The notes under the pieces are model-generated. The model was not told the origin of the DNA. It did no database searches and saw nothing but the letters and a program-made list of their open reading frames with translations. Made by a program: the position numbers and the translations under genes. 64,000 bases of DNA from Tectiglobus sp965223355 (GTDB taxonomy: Bacteria; Pseudomonadota; Alphaproteobacteria; Rhizobiales; Hyphomicrobiaceae): the NCBI GenBank assembly GCA_965223355.1, contig CBDCWE010000003.1, positions 496,001 to 560,000 of the forward strand, given 5' to 3'. Shown one piece after another: positions 26,090 to 35,136 of the stretch (the first letter of the stretch is position 1; each line of letters starts with the position of its first letter).

Positions 26090-26960
26090 AACGATGCTTG
26101 GCGGCGGCGGTGCTCGCGGCGGCGGAGCTGGCGACGACGGCGGAGCTAGCTGGCCGCCACACCCTCTCAGGTGTCATCCCGTGGCTTGTCCACGGGACCC
26201 ATCTCACCGCCGGCGCCGAGCGGCCGGCAAGCAGCCAAGACCATTTCACCGCCGGCGCCGAGGCATCGGCAAGCAGCGCGACCGCGCCGCACGCCGCATC
26301 GGCGGTCCCGGCCGCACGATGGATCCCGGTGACGCGCACCGGGATGACGGTTGAGAGGGCAGCGCACCGCTCGCCGCCGCGGAGCTGGCGACGACGGCGA
26401 GGCGGTGCTCGCGGCGGCGACGGTGTTCGCGGCGACGGCGGAGCTAGCTGGCCGCCACACCCTCTCAGGTGTCATCCCGTGGCTTGTCCACGGGACCCAT
26501 CTCACCGCCGGCGCCGAGCGGCCGGCAAGCAGCCAAGACCATTTCACCGCCGGCGCCGAGGCATCGGCAAGCAGCGCGACCGCGCCGCACGCCGCATCGG
26601 CGGTCCCGGCCGCACGATGGATCCCGGTGACGCGCACCGGGATGACGGTTGAGAGGGCAGCGATCCGCTCGCGGCGGCGGAGCTGGCGACGACGGCGGAG
26701 CTAGCTGACCGCCACACCCTCTCAGGTGTCATCCCGTGGCTTGTCCACGGGACCCATCTCACCGCCGGCGCAGAGGCATCGGCAAGCAGCACGATCGTGC
26801 CACAAGCCGCACATGCGGGGGCGGCCGCACGATGGATCCCGGTGACGCGCACCGGGATGACAATCGAGGGGGCAGCGATCCGCTCGCGGCGGCGGTGCTT
26901 GACGGCGACGGCAGCGGTGCGCGTTCTGCGCGACCGGGGCGTATGTGGAAGCCTAACCCG
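26090..26960. repeat. 298-bp tandem repeat block between gp46- and gp45-like genes
   Basis: Three units start GTCATCCCGTGGCTTGTCCA at 26173, 26471 and 26728 (spacing 298 then 257). Each unit holds the hairpins CCCGTGGCTTGTCCACGGG and ATCCCGGTGACGCGCACCGG and a GGCGACGACGGCGGAGC-like spacer. The open frames seen on both strands arise from the skewed repeat sequence and are not supported as genes. The unit is related in inverted orientation to the 190-bp array at 28981. Confidence 0.85.
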
Positions 26961-26968
26961 TCGACGCG

Positions 26969-27484
26969 CTAAGCGCTAAAGCCGGGTATGACGGCGGCCG
27001 GTGCACCGGGCGCGGGTCCGCTGGCGGCACGCACGTTGCCGCTAACATGCAATTCGCCGCGGATGTAGACGTTGTTGCCGACAACCTCGATGGCGCCGTT
27101 CGATCCAACTGCAAAATTATCGTCCGTCGCGTGCGTGCGCTGGCTGTTGAACTCCACCGCTTTGCCGGGGTCGTCGAACTTCTGGATGCCGTTGGTGCCT
27201 TCGCGCCATTGGCGTTCCTTGTCGTGGGGAATGTGGATCAGCGCCAACTTCAGGTTGGTATCCGAGCCAAGGCTGATCAACGTTACCTCAGCGTCGGTGT
27301 CCTTCGGGTAGTGGCCGAGCATGCCGGGATTGTAGACGATGACTTCGGGGTCCTCGGTGCCGGTCCCCTTGACCTTGACCTCATGGCCGCCGCCCTCGAC
27401 ATACTTGATCTCGACGAACGTGTGGCGTTCGTTGGCATCTTGCAGATCGCGGTTGCGGTCGGGATGTTGATGGTGGGTTGTCAT
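26969..27484 (-). CDS. baseplate assembly protein V (Mu gp45-like)
   Basis: 171 residues. The block YNPGMLGHYPKDTDAEVTLISLGSDTNLKLALIHIPHDKERQW matches the OB-fold hub/spike family. NGAIEVVGNNVYIRGELHVSGNV forms the repetitive beta-rich spike. No cysteine. ATG 27484 is chosen because it follows the gp44 stop region; the frame remains open to 27574 inside gp44. It should form the central membrane-piercing spike. Confidence 0.75.
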   Translation of the reverse strand: MTTHHQHPDRNRDLQDANERHTFVEIKYVEGGGHEVKVKGTGTEDPEVIVYNPGMLGHYPKDTDAEVTLISLGSDTNLKLALIHIPHDKERQWREGTNGIQKFDDPGKAVEFNSQRTHATDDNFAVGSNGAIEVVGNNVYIRGELHVSGNVRAASGPAPGAPAAVIPGFSA

Positions 27485-27494
27485 GCGAGCACCG

Positions 27495-28787
27495 TCACAA
27501 ATTGGAGGGCAGGCGAAGCGGCGGTATGGGCTTCGCCCGGTCAACCGCGATGCCGTCGACGCCACTGTTGCCAAGGTCGAAGTTGGTCACGATCTCGGCC
27601 GATGACCAGTTGTCGGGATAGCGCCCGTCGGAGGCGGCCGTGTTGAGCGCGCCGCCGGAGGCGGCTGTGTTGAGCGCGCCGCCGGCCGCGACATTGGCAA
27701 GTGCGGCCCCCGGTGTGGCCGTCGCCGCGGCTGAGCGCGGCGGGTTCAAGGTCAGCGTCGTGGTCAGCTCGCCTCTGGCGCTGACGTTATAGACAAGGCG
27801 CGTGCATTCCATGATGTCGGCCAGGCCTTCCGGCGGCACGATGACCTCGTGCAACTGCCCGATATCCCAGGGCGCGCCGGTCCGCGACTGGACATGAAAC
27901 ACCTTGACCGTGACGTCCTTGGCTTGGGCTGCGAGCTGGTCCAACTCGAAGCGGCCGCGGCGCTCGAGGGCTTTATCCGAAGCATCCGTAAAGTGCTGAA
28001 CGATCAGCGGCGAATAGTTGCCGACCCACTTGTCGGCGAAGACTTTCTCGCGCTGAACCGCGGCCCGGCCTCGGATCTTCTTAACCGTGCGTTGGCCCTT
28101 GACCTTGACCGAACTGTTGGCGCTTTCCTCGTCCTGGGACGCTGAAAACTCGAGGATATTGTCGCCGAGCACCAATGCCTCGCCGGTTTCAGGTCCGGAC
28201 CGGTCCGTTACCCGCAGCCTGCCGTCGCGGGTTTCGAACATATGATAGCCGTACTCGGCGGCAATGCGGCGCAGCTCGTCGCTAACAACGATGCCGTCGC
28301 GAAACCTGATCTTGTCCATGTCGAGATCTTCGCCGCGCCAGTCGAGCACGACACCGAAGTTTTCGATCAGCTTTTGGGTGGCGCGCTTGGTCTTGGCGCC
28401 AAGCTCGGTTGAGGTCGGATGGTCCTGACTTGAATTGGCCAGGCGCTTGGTCTGGCCGCGGCCGGTCAGCGTCACGGTATAGGACGATTTCGTGATCTGC
28501 GCCTGGCGTGCGATCTTGAAGCCGTCGCCCTTGCGCGGTGCATCGCTGCCCTGACGGCGGTCAAGCGAACCGAACAGTGCCAGGTGACCGCCAACATAGA
28601 TCGCACAGTCGGCACCGCGGACGGCTTGCGCCAGAACCGGCTGGTCCGGGACATAGGAAAAGAACAGCTGAACGGAAAAGTTGCCGGTCAGGTTCTGTTT
28701 GTCCCGGGTCAGGTTGAAGGTCGTCCAGCCTTCAAGCTCCTGGCCGCCAATGAAGATCCGGACAGGCGCCACCGGCGGATAGGTCAT
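27495..28787 (-). CDS. Mu gp44-like baseplate hub / tail protein
   Basis: 430 residues. The N terminus VRIFIGGQELEGWTTFNLTRDKQNLTGNFSV fits the gp27-like hub fold. Further conserved stretches are TVTLTGRGQTKRLANSS, RRIAAEYGYHMFETRDGRLRV and VFHVQSRTGAPWDIGQLHEV. A near-duplicate GGALNTAAS pair lies near the C terminus. Only two cysteines. The stop lies ten bases upstream of the gp45 start. Confidence 0.78.
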   Translation of the reverse strand: MTYPPVAPVRIFIGGQELEGWTTFNLTRDKQNLTGNFSVQLFFSYVPDQPVLAQAVRGADCAIYVGGHLALFGSLDRRQGSDAPRKGDGFKIARQAQITKSSYTVTLTGRGQTKRLANSSQDHPTSTELGAKTKRATQKLIENFGVVLDWRGEDLDMDKIRFRDGIVVSDELRRIAAEYGYHMFETRDGRLRVTDRSGPETGEALVLGDNILEFSASQDEESANSSVKVKGQRTVKKIRGRAAVQREKVFADKWVGNYSPLIVQHFTDASDKALERRGRFELDQLAAQAKDVTVKVFHVQSRTGAPWDIGQLHEVIVPPEGLADIMECTRLVYNVSARGELTTTLTLNPPRSAAATATPGAALANVAAGGALNTAASGGALNTAASDGRYPDNWSSAEIVTNFDLGNSGVDGIAVDRAKPIPPLRLPSNL

Positions 28788-28980
28788 TTCAATCTCCGCG
28801 AGAAACCCCGTCGTTCACGGCGGGGAGAAAGGCGTTTCGGGCATCGACCCGAAACCTGCTGCCGTTGTTGTTCGACGTTCAGCCTTAAACGTCTGCCCCG
28901 CCTTGCAGAACAGTCGCGCAGAACGCGCACCGCCGCCGTCGTCGTCGCCAGCTCCGTGGCCGCGAGCTGGTCGCTGCCCC

Positions 28981-30090
28981 CTCAACCGTCATCCCGGTGC
29001 GCGTCACCGGGATCCATCGTGCGGCCGGGACCGCCAATGCGGCGTGCGGCACGGTCGTGCTGCTTGCCGATGCCTCGGCGCCGGCGGTGAAATGGGTCCC
29101 GTGGACAAGCCACGGGATGACGACTGAGAGGGTGTGCCCGTTGCCGAGGTGTTGCTCCAAGACCAAACTCCACAACCGTCATCCCGGTGCGCGTCACCGG
29201 GATCCATCGTGCGGCCGGGACCGCCAATGCGGCGTGCGGCACGGTGGTGCTGCTTGCCGATGCCTCGGCGCCGGCGGTGAAATGGGTCCCGTGGACAAGC
29301 CACGGGATGACGACTGAGAGGGTGTGCCCGTTGCCGAGGCGTTGCTCCAAGACCAAACTCCACAACCGTCATCCCGGTGCGCGTCACCGGGATCCATCGT
29401 GCGGCCGGGACCGCCAATGCGGCGTGCGGCGCGGTCGCGCTGCTTGCCGACGGCTCGGCGCCGGCGGTGAAATGGGTCCCGTGGACAAGCCACGGGATGA
29501 CGACTGAGAGGGTGTGCCCGTTGCCGAGGCGTTGCTCCAAGACCAAACTCCACAACCGTCATCCCGGTGCGCGTCACCGGGATCCATCGTGCGGCCGGGA
29601 CCGCCAATGCGGCGTGCGGCGCGGTCGCGCTGCTTGCCGATGCCTCGGCGCCGGCGGTGAAATGGGTCCCGTGGACAAGCCACGGGATGACGACTGAGAG
29701 GGTGTGCCCGTTGCCGAGGCGTTGCTCCAAGACCAAACTCCACAACCGTCATCCCGGTGCGCGTCACCGGGATCCATCGTGCGGCCGGGACCGCCAATGC
29801 GGCGTGCGGCACGGTCGTGCTGCTTGCCGATGCCTCGGCGCCGGCGGTGAAATGGGTCCCGTGGACAAGCCACGGGATGACGACTGAGAGGGTGTGCCCG
29901 TTGCCGAGGTGTTGCTCCAAGACCAAACTCCACAACCGTCATCCCGGTGCGCGTCACCGGGATCCATCGTGCGGCCGGGACCGCCAATGCGGCGTGCGGC
30001 GCGGTCGCGCTGCTTGCCGACGGCTCGGCGCCGGCGGTGAAATGGGTCCCGTGGACAAGCCACGGGATGACGACTGAGAGGGTGTGGCGA
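28981..30090. repeat. 190-bp tandem array, about six units
   Basis: Units begin CCGTCATCCCGGTGCGCGTC at 28986, 29176, 29366, 29556, 29746 and 29936, an exact 190-bp period. Each carries hairpin ATCCCGGTGCGCGTCACCGG, a core with a few variable positions, hairpin TCCCGTGGACAAGCCACGGG and a CGTTGCTCCAAGACC spacer. The last unit is truncated at GAGAGGGTGTGG. Long open frames on both strands follow the repeat periodicity and are rejected as genes. The rest of the gap 28788-30292 holds only the AbiE promoter. Confidence 0.92.
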
Positions 30091-30230
30091 CCAGCTAGCT
30101 CCGCCGTCGCCGCGAACACCGTCGCCGCCGCCGCGAGCACCACCGTCGCCGCGCAACCGATAGTTGATAGCCCTGCCGCGAGCGCACCATACTGCGGTGG
30201 TTTGTGATGTTCCGAGTTTGCTAAACCTGA

Positions 30231-30291
30231 CTTAGTAAAATCAAGAATCGTTAAACTTGCTATTGGTTTAAGAATCCGTTATTTTACTAAG
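30231..30291 (+). promoter_or_regulatory. probable AbiE operon operator
   Basis: An 11-bp perfect inverted repeat, CTTAGTAAAAT (30231-30241) and ATTTTACTAAG (30281-30291), brackets an AT-rich stretch directly before the abiEi GTG. AbiEi antitoxins are known to repress their own operon through inverted repeats. This site therefore fits an autoregulatory operator. Confidence 0.6.
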
Positions 30292-30292
30292 T

Positions 30293-31117
30293 GTGACTAA
30301 GCAAAATGAAGAAAAATTAAACTGGCTGCAGCACCACCTACCCGAGGGCCTTATCGTCGACGCGGCCTGGATGACAGTTCACGGCTACTCAACGCCGCTG
30401 CGTACACAGTATGTCGCCGCCGGTTGGCTGAGCCAGCCGGCGCGGCGGGTGTATCAGCGGCGCGATACCCCTCTTTCCTGGCATCAAATCGTCGTCTCGC
30501 TGCAGACCCTGCTTGAGCGAAACCTCATCGTTACCGGTATGACGGCCCTGGAACACCACGGCTTCGGTCACTTCCTCAATCGCGGTCAACCGACAGTTCA
30601 CTTGTCTGGGCCGGACCGAGCGCCAACGTGGCTCAGCAAGCTTCCAACCAACGCCACATTCACCGTCCGAAACGACACCACGCGGTTTAAGCGTTACCGT
30701 GCGTCGACTGCTCCGCATTGTCTTGCCAACAACGAACCGCCTGCGCAATCTCCGGCGCTCCACATCGAGCCGTGGGGGCCGTGGAACTGGCCGCTCGTCT
30801 ACGCCTCGCCCGAGCGCGCCATCCTCGAAGTCATGGCCGAGTTGCCCGACCATGAGAGCTTTCACCAGGTCGACGCCGTCATGGATGGGCTTTCGACATT
30901 GAGCCCCCGAAAACTCACTCCCCTGCTCGCCGATTGCCAGAGCATCAAAATCAAGCGGTTGTTCCTGTTCTTCGCTGAGCGTCACAACCACGCCTGGTTT
31001 AAGCATCTCGACCACAGCGCTATCGATCTTGGTCGCGGCAAACGCCAGATCGTCAAGGCCGGTCGCTACGACACGCGCTATCAGATAACCGTGCCCGGAG
31101 ATCTCGATGCCGTTTGA
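30293..31117 (+). CDS. AbiEi-type antitoxin (type IV toxin-antitoxin)
   Basis: 274 residues. The N-terminal winged helix (AWMTVHGYSTPLRTQYVAAGWLSQPARRVYQRR) is the DNA-binding domain of the AbiEi_3 type. The rest (VTGMTALEHHGFGHFL, TVHLSGPD, YASPERAILEVMAELPD) fits the antitoxin C-terminal domain. GTG 30293 is the only sensible start. The gene overlaps abiEii by 11 bp. AbiEi counters the toxin without forming a tight complex and represses the operon. The pair runs opposite to the Mu-like genes. Confidence 0.85.
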   Translation: MTKQNEEKLNWLQHHLPEGLIVDAAWMTVHGYSTPLRTQYVAAGWLSQPARRVYQRRDTPLSWHQIVVSLQTLLERNLIVTGMTALEHHGFGHFLNRGQPTVHLSGPDRAPTWLSKLPTNATFTVRNDTTRFKRYRASTAPHCLANNEPPAQSPALHIEPWGPWNWPLVYASPERAILEVMAELPDHESFHQVDAVMDGLSTLSPRKLTPLLADCQSIKIKRLFLFFAERHNHAWFKHLDHSAIDLGRGKRQIVKAGRYDTRYQITVPGDLDAV

Positions 31118-32141
31118 TCCTCGCTTCCGACAGCAGGTCGCGTTGTTGCTGCGGGCAATCCCGGCAATCAACGGGGAAACGTGTTTCGCACTGAAGGGCG
31201 GCACCGCCATCAACCTGTTCGTGCGCGATCTCCCGCGCCTGTCGGTCGATATCGATCTTACATACCTCACCGTCCTGCCGCGTCCGCGCTCGCTCGGCGC
31301 CATCGACAAGGCGATGAAGCGCATCGAGGGCCGCCTTACCAAGGCCATACCGCGTGCCCGCATATCCCAGACCGTCCGCGAAAACACCATCACGCGCCTG
31401 ATGCTCCAGGAGGGTCGCACGCAGATCAAGATCGAGGTCACACCGGTCCTGCGCGGATGCGTCTTTGAGCCCGTCAGTCACCCGGTCTGCGCCAGAATCG
31501 AGAAAGATTTCGGGTTCGCTGAAATGCGCGTTGTCTCATTTGCCGATCTCTACGCCGGCAAGATCGTTGCCGCCCTTGACCGCCAGCATCCACGCGACCT
31601 GTTCGATGTGCGCGACTTGCTCGCTAATGAAGGCGTAACCGATAACTTGCGCGAAGCCTTCCTCATCTACCTGATCAGCCATAACCGGCCGATGGCGGAA
31701 CTGTTGGCAACGCCGCGCAAGGACATCGCCGCCGAGTTCGAGAACAATTTCGTCGGCATGACCGAAGAGGATGTCCCGCTCGATGATTTGCTCGATGCGC
31801 GCGAGCGCATGTTTACTGCTGTCATCGCCAATATGCCCGCCCACCATCGGACGTTCCTGGTCGACTTCGAGGCCGGCAACCCCGATTGGTCCACGTTGAA
31901 CGTGCCCAATGCCGCAAAACTGCCCGCCGTGAAATGGCGACAGTTGAACTATGACCGCCTGGATCGCAATGTGCGCATTGAGAATGTCCGGGCGCTAGCC
32001 GGTGTTCTCGGTATCCGGCCGAAACCGGCCCAGCTGTCGCTGTTTGCGGAAGAGCGAGCCAAGCCTGCAAAGAAGGTTAAACCTCCCAAGGCTAGGCAAG
32101 GCGGGCGGCGGTCGAAGGCGGCCAAGACATCAAAGACATAA
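31107..32141 (+). CDS. AbiEii/AbiGii-family nucleotidyltransferase toxin
   Basis: 344 residues. The nucleotidyltransferase core has FALKGGTAINLF (GG-x-x motif) and SVDIDLTYL (D-x-D metal site). The later KP-type motif is FADLYAGKIVAALDRQHPRDLFDVRDLL. The C terminus is lysine-rich (KPAKKVKPPKARQGGRRSKAAK). Family members transfer nucleotides to tRNA or related targets and cause growth arrest, giving phage abortive infection in studied systems. Target here unknown. Confidence 0.88.
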   Translation: MPFDPRFRQQVALLLRAIPAINGETCFALKGGTAINLFVRDLPRLSVDIDLTYLTVLPRPRSLGAIDKAMKRIEGRLTKAIPRARISQTVRENTITRLMLQEGRTQIKIEVTPVLRGCVFEPVSHPVCARIEKDFGFAEMRVVSFADLYAGKIVAALDRQHPRDLFDVRDLLANEGVTDNLREAFLIYLISHNRPMAELLATPRKDIAAEFENNFVGMTEEDVPLDDLLDARERMFTAVIANMPAHHRTFLVDFEAGNPDWSTLNVPNAAKLPAVKWRQLNYDRLDRNVRIENVRALAGVLGIRPKPAQLSLFAEERAKPAKKVKPPKARQGGRRSKAAKTSKT

Positions 32142-32249
32142 GCCAAAAGTGAGAAATTGGGCGACTAGAGGATCACTTCGACTGTCGCCTTGCGACGGGC
32201 AACGCGGCCGATCCGCGAGCGGTGTGTCGCCAGCGCCGCGGTGCGCTGC

Positions 32250-32900
32250 CCCCTCAACCGTCATCCCGGTGCGCGTCACCGGGATCCATCGTGCGGCCGG
32301 GACCGCCAATGCGGCGTGCGGCACGGTGGTGCTGCTTGCCGACAGCTCGGCGCCGGCGGTGAAATGGGTCCCGTGGACAAGCCACGGGATGACGACTGAG
32401 AGGGTGTGCCCGTTGCCGAGGCGTTGCTCCAAGACCAAACTCCACAACCGTCATCCCGGTGCGCGTCACCGGGATCCATCGTGCGGCCGGGACCGCCAAT
32501 GCGGCGTGCGGCGCGGTCGCGCTGCTTGCCGATGCCTCGGCGCCGGCGGTGAAATGGGTCCCGTGGACAAGCCACGGGATGACGACTGAGAGGGTGTGCC
32601 GGTCAGCTAGCTCCGCCATCGCCGCCAAGCACCATCGCCGCCAAGCACCGTCGCCGCCGCGAGCACCATCGCCGCCAAGCACCGCCATCGCCGCCGTCGT
32701 CGCCAGCTCCGCGGCCGCGAGCGGTGCGCTGCCCCCTCAACCGTCATCCCGGTGCGCGTCACCGGGATCCATCGTGCGGCAGGGGTGGCATGTGTGGCGT
32801 GCGGCGCGGTCGTGCTGCTTGCCGGCCGCGCGGCGCCGGCGGTGAGATGGGTCCCGTGGACAAGCCACGGGATGACGACTGAGAGGGTGTGGCGGCCAGC
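32250..32900. repeat. further copies of the 190-bp repeat downstream of AbiE
   Basis: Two full units (starts 32258 and 32448) are followed by a GCCGCCAAGCACC-rich spacer and a third diverged unit (about 32740-32890). Sequence and orientation match the array at 28981-30090, so the AbiE pair is bracketed by the same repeats. No gene is supported in 32142-32940. Confidence 0.88.
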
Positions 32901-32940
32901 CAGCTCCGCCGTCGCGAGCGGTGCGCTGCCGCCTCATAGG

Positions 32941-34155
32941 TCATCGGTTGGTTCCTTGCGGTGTCGGGGCGATGATCTGCGGCCCGATCAGCCATGGTAG
33001 CGCATTGCGGTTGTGCGTCTCGATCGTGACGTTGCGGTCGGCGCAACCGTAGATCTGGAAGGAGGCTTCGAGCGAACTCATTGCCCGGCCGAGATCGTAG
33101 ACGATGATCGGCGGCGCGGCATAGGCGCGGGCCAGCATCTGCGCATCGGCGTCAGCTTTGAAATTGTGCAGAACCAGATGCAGATTTGAATCGCAGTCTT
33201 CGATTGCCAGTTCGATCTCGCTTTGCAGAATGGCCGCGACAACGTCGTAATCCATCAGGCCCTGCTGCAGCGACGTCGCCGGCTTTTCCAGCGCGGCGCG
33301 GGTCATGTAGGCTGCCGCCGATGAGCGGGTCAGCATGACAACGGCGTTGCGTGTCTGCTGCGCGAACGGCTTGGTCGGGGCGCGCGCGTGATCAACCGCC
33401 CAGTTTGCCGTGGTGCGAAACGACTGAAACTTGGCATCACTGGCGCGGCCATAGCGGTCGATGGCGGCGAGGCCGCCGGTGATGGCCCGGCGCACCTCGC
33501 CGGGTGTGTCGAGCCGGCCTCTGTCGTCTGCCACTGACGCCATGTCGCTGGCGATGTGGTGCGCGGTGTCATCACCGTCCGTCAGGCCAACGACGCCGAG
33601 CAACTCATCATGGATGAAGGTCACTGCACCGGACGCGATCCGGCGCACCTCGTCGATGGCATAGAACGGCACATCGCGCGGGTTATAGCGGCTCTCGAAG
33701 ATGTCGCCCAGCGCCCCGACCGCGGCGCTGACATCGAGACCGAACAGCGAGCGGCCAAGCGCGATGCCACCGACCAGCCAGTCATTGGCCTCGACGAACT
33801 CGACACGGCCCGTGGTGATGCCCTTGCCGTCGAGGATCTCATCGCGAAACGATGCCGAGCGCACCGCCGCCTGGACCTGGCCGCGCGTCGGATGCACCAG
33901 CAGCCCCGGGCCCGGCGACTCGAGCACCGCAATAAAGTTCTGCACATCCTCGATGTGGGTGTTCTCGACAAACCGAAACTCGAGCGGGTAGACGCGGATT
34001 TTGCGGCCCATGTCGGCGTAGGCGGTGACCTCGGAGAACGGAAATTCACCTTCCGCACCGCGCCGGCCGTGGTTCGATTCGGCGACCGTGCAATCAAAGG
34101 TGAAGCCCTTGAATGCGGCCGTCAGATACTGCGGAACATAACACGCACGTGCCAT
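32941..34155 (-). CDS. DNA circularisation family protein (Mu gp43-like)
   Basis: 404 residues. The N-terminal domain (YLTAAFKGFTFDCTVAESNHGRRGAEGEFPF, then YADMGRKIRVYPLEFRFV and LLVHPTRGQVQAAVRSASFRDE) matches the family named after the Mu-like N protein. The C-terminal half is helical. Despite the name, the protein is a tail/baseplate component in Mu-like phages. It is the most upstream recognised member of the tail module. Confidence 0.8.
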   Translation of the reverse strand: MARACYVPQYLTAAFKGFTFDCTVAESNHGRRGAEGEFPFSEVTAYADMGRKIRVYPLEFRFVENTHIEDVQNFIAVLESPGPGLLVHPTRGQVQAAVRSASFRDEILDGKGITTGRVEFVEANDWLVGGIALGRSLFGLDVSAAVGALGDIFESRYNPRDVPFYAIDEVRRIASGAVTFIHDELLGVVGLTDGDDTAHHIASDMASVADDRGRLDTPGEVRRAITGGLAAIDRYGRASDAKFQSFRTTANWAVDHARAPTKPFAQQTRNAVVMLTRSSAAAYMTRAALEKPATSLQQGLMDYDVVAAILQSEIELAIEDCDSNLHLVLHNFKADADAQMLARAYAAPPIIVYDLGRAMSSLEASFQIYGCADRNVTIETHNRNALPWLIGPQIIAPTPQGTNR

Positions 34156-34165
34156 CGTTCGGGCC

Positions 34166-34417
34166 TCACTGCAGGGTCGGGCAAATCAGGATGGTGGTCT
34201 GGTTGTCGGCGCGGGCTGCGATCTGGATGTACTCGGTAAGCGCAACCAGTGCGAATGTCGCCGCCTGTGCGGTTTCTGCGATGTGTTCGAGATCGGCGCT
34301 ATCCGGCTGGCCGGAAGCCGCGGCAAGAGCACCGAGCGCCTCGGCAAAGCAATACGCCGAAAGGTCGGCGTTTTGGCGCAACCGCGCCAGCGTTTCATGA
34401 TCGATCAACGAGGCCAT
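34166..34417 (-). CDS. small phage-module protein of unknown function
   Basis: 83 residues from ATG 34417, preceded by AGGA. It is alanine-rich and probably all-helical (LARLRQNADLSAYCFAEALGALAAA). The gene ends ten bases before the gp43-like start, so it is probably part of the tail operon. In Mu this position precedes the tail hub genes and follows the tape measure, which is absent here. No family recognised. Confidence 0.5.
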   Translation of the reverse strand: MASLIDHETLARLRQNADLSAYCFAEALGALAAASGQPDSADLEHIAETAQAATFALVALTEYIQIAARADNQTTILICPTLQ

Positions 34418-34617
34418 TGGGTCCTGTTTCCGCTCGGTTCCGAGATGCGCCACTGCACCGACGGTTCGGTGCGAAGTGGGGCCGAACGACTGCTACACAA
34501 TTTTCAGCTTGCCGAGTATATGCATGCGCGCGATGGTGGCGCTGGCCTACGTCGACTGGGCGTTCGCCGTTCACAGCCGAGGCGCGGCGAAGAGGCTGAC
34601 GATCGCAAGGCTGGTAA

Positions 34618-34845
34618 TTAGGATGCCCGCGCCCGCGGATCTGGCGGCTCCATGCTGGCGATAACCTGCACCAGCTCCGGTCGCTCACGCAACAGATTGA
34701 GCAGCACAATGACCGGCCCCGGCACGCGTGACTGATTGAGAGCCCACTTGCGCACGGTTCGATCGTGAACGCCGATCAGCTTGGCAAACTCAACCTGGGA
34801 AAACCCGAGCGCGGCCAACGCCAAATTGAACTCGCCAGCCGTCAT
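34618..34845 (-). CDS. helix-turn-helix DNA-binding protein
   Basis: 75 residues from ATG 34845. LGFSQVEFAKLIGVHDRTVRKWALNQSRVPGPVIVLLNLL is a compact XRE/antitoxin-like helix-turn-helix. The frame continues 21 codons upstream into sequence with no similarity. It could be a phage regulator or an orphan antitoxin; no adjacent toxin partner is evident. Confidence 0.65.
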   Translation of the reverse strand: MTAGEFNLALAALGFSQVEFAKLIGVHDRTVRKWALNQSRVPGPVIVLLNLLRERPELVQVIASMEPPDPRARAS

Positions 34846-34877
34846 GTCGGATGCTCCAATAGGCCTGTTTTTCCAAA

Positions 34878-35045
34878 CTACCGGAGAAACCTCCCTCTGC
34901 ATAGGCATAAGTCCGGCTTGGGCGCTTGCTCATCATAGACGGCCAGCAGATCTTCCCACTTCATCACCGTGTCGGATATCCCTGCTTTCATTGCAGGTGT
35001 CACGCGACGTGACTTGTGAATACGGATGAAAGATGAGGTTTTCAT
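34878..35045 (-). pseudogene. possible transposase C-terminal fragment
   Basis: A 55-residue frame from ATG 35045. The block SRRVTPAMKAGISDTVMKWEDLL resembles the end of IS1-type transposases (R-x-TPAM-x-AG ... EDLL). No N-terminal part is present. Assignment is tentative. Confidence 0.35.
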
Positions 35046-35136
35046 GATCTAACCTATTGAAAATATTGAAAATGACGCTCAATTGTTGACTAACCCTCTT
35101 CAAGGTGTCATTTTGTTGAAAATCAAAAGGTTAGAC

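Noticed and set aside
26098..26704. Several 100-190 residue open frames on both strands across the 298-bp repeats
   Set aside because: They repeat with the DNA unit, occur on both strands, are R/H/A-rich, and lack start signals; they are a by-product of GC-rich palindromic repeats.
28981..30090. Possible CRISPR array
   Set aside because: Units are 190 bp, almost wholly conserved, with no short repeat/unique spacer pattern and no cas genes in the window.
28997..30207. Serial 106- and 183-residue frames beginning MRVTGIHRAAG or MWSLVLEQ
   Set aside because: Exact copies every 190 bp on opposite strands reflect the tandem repeat, not genes.
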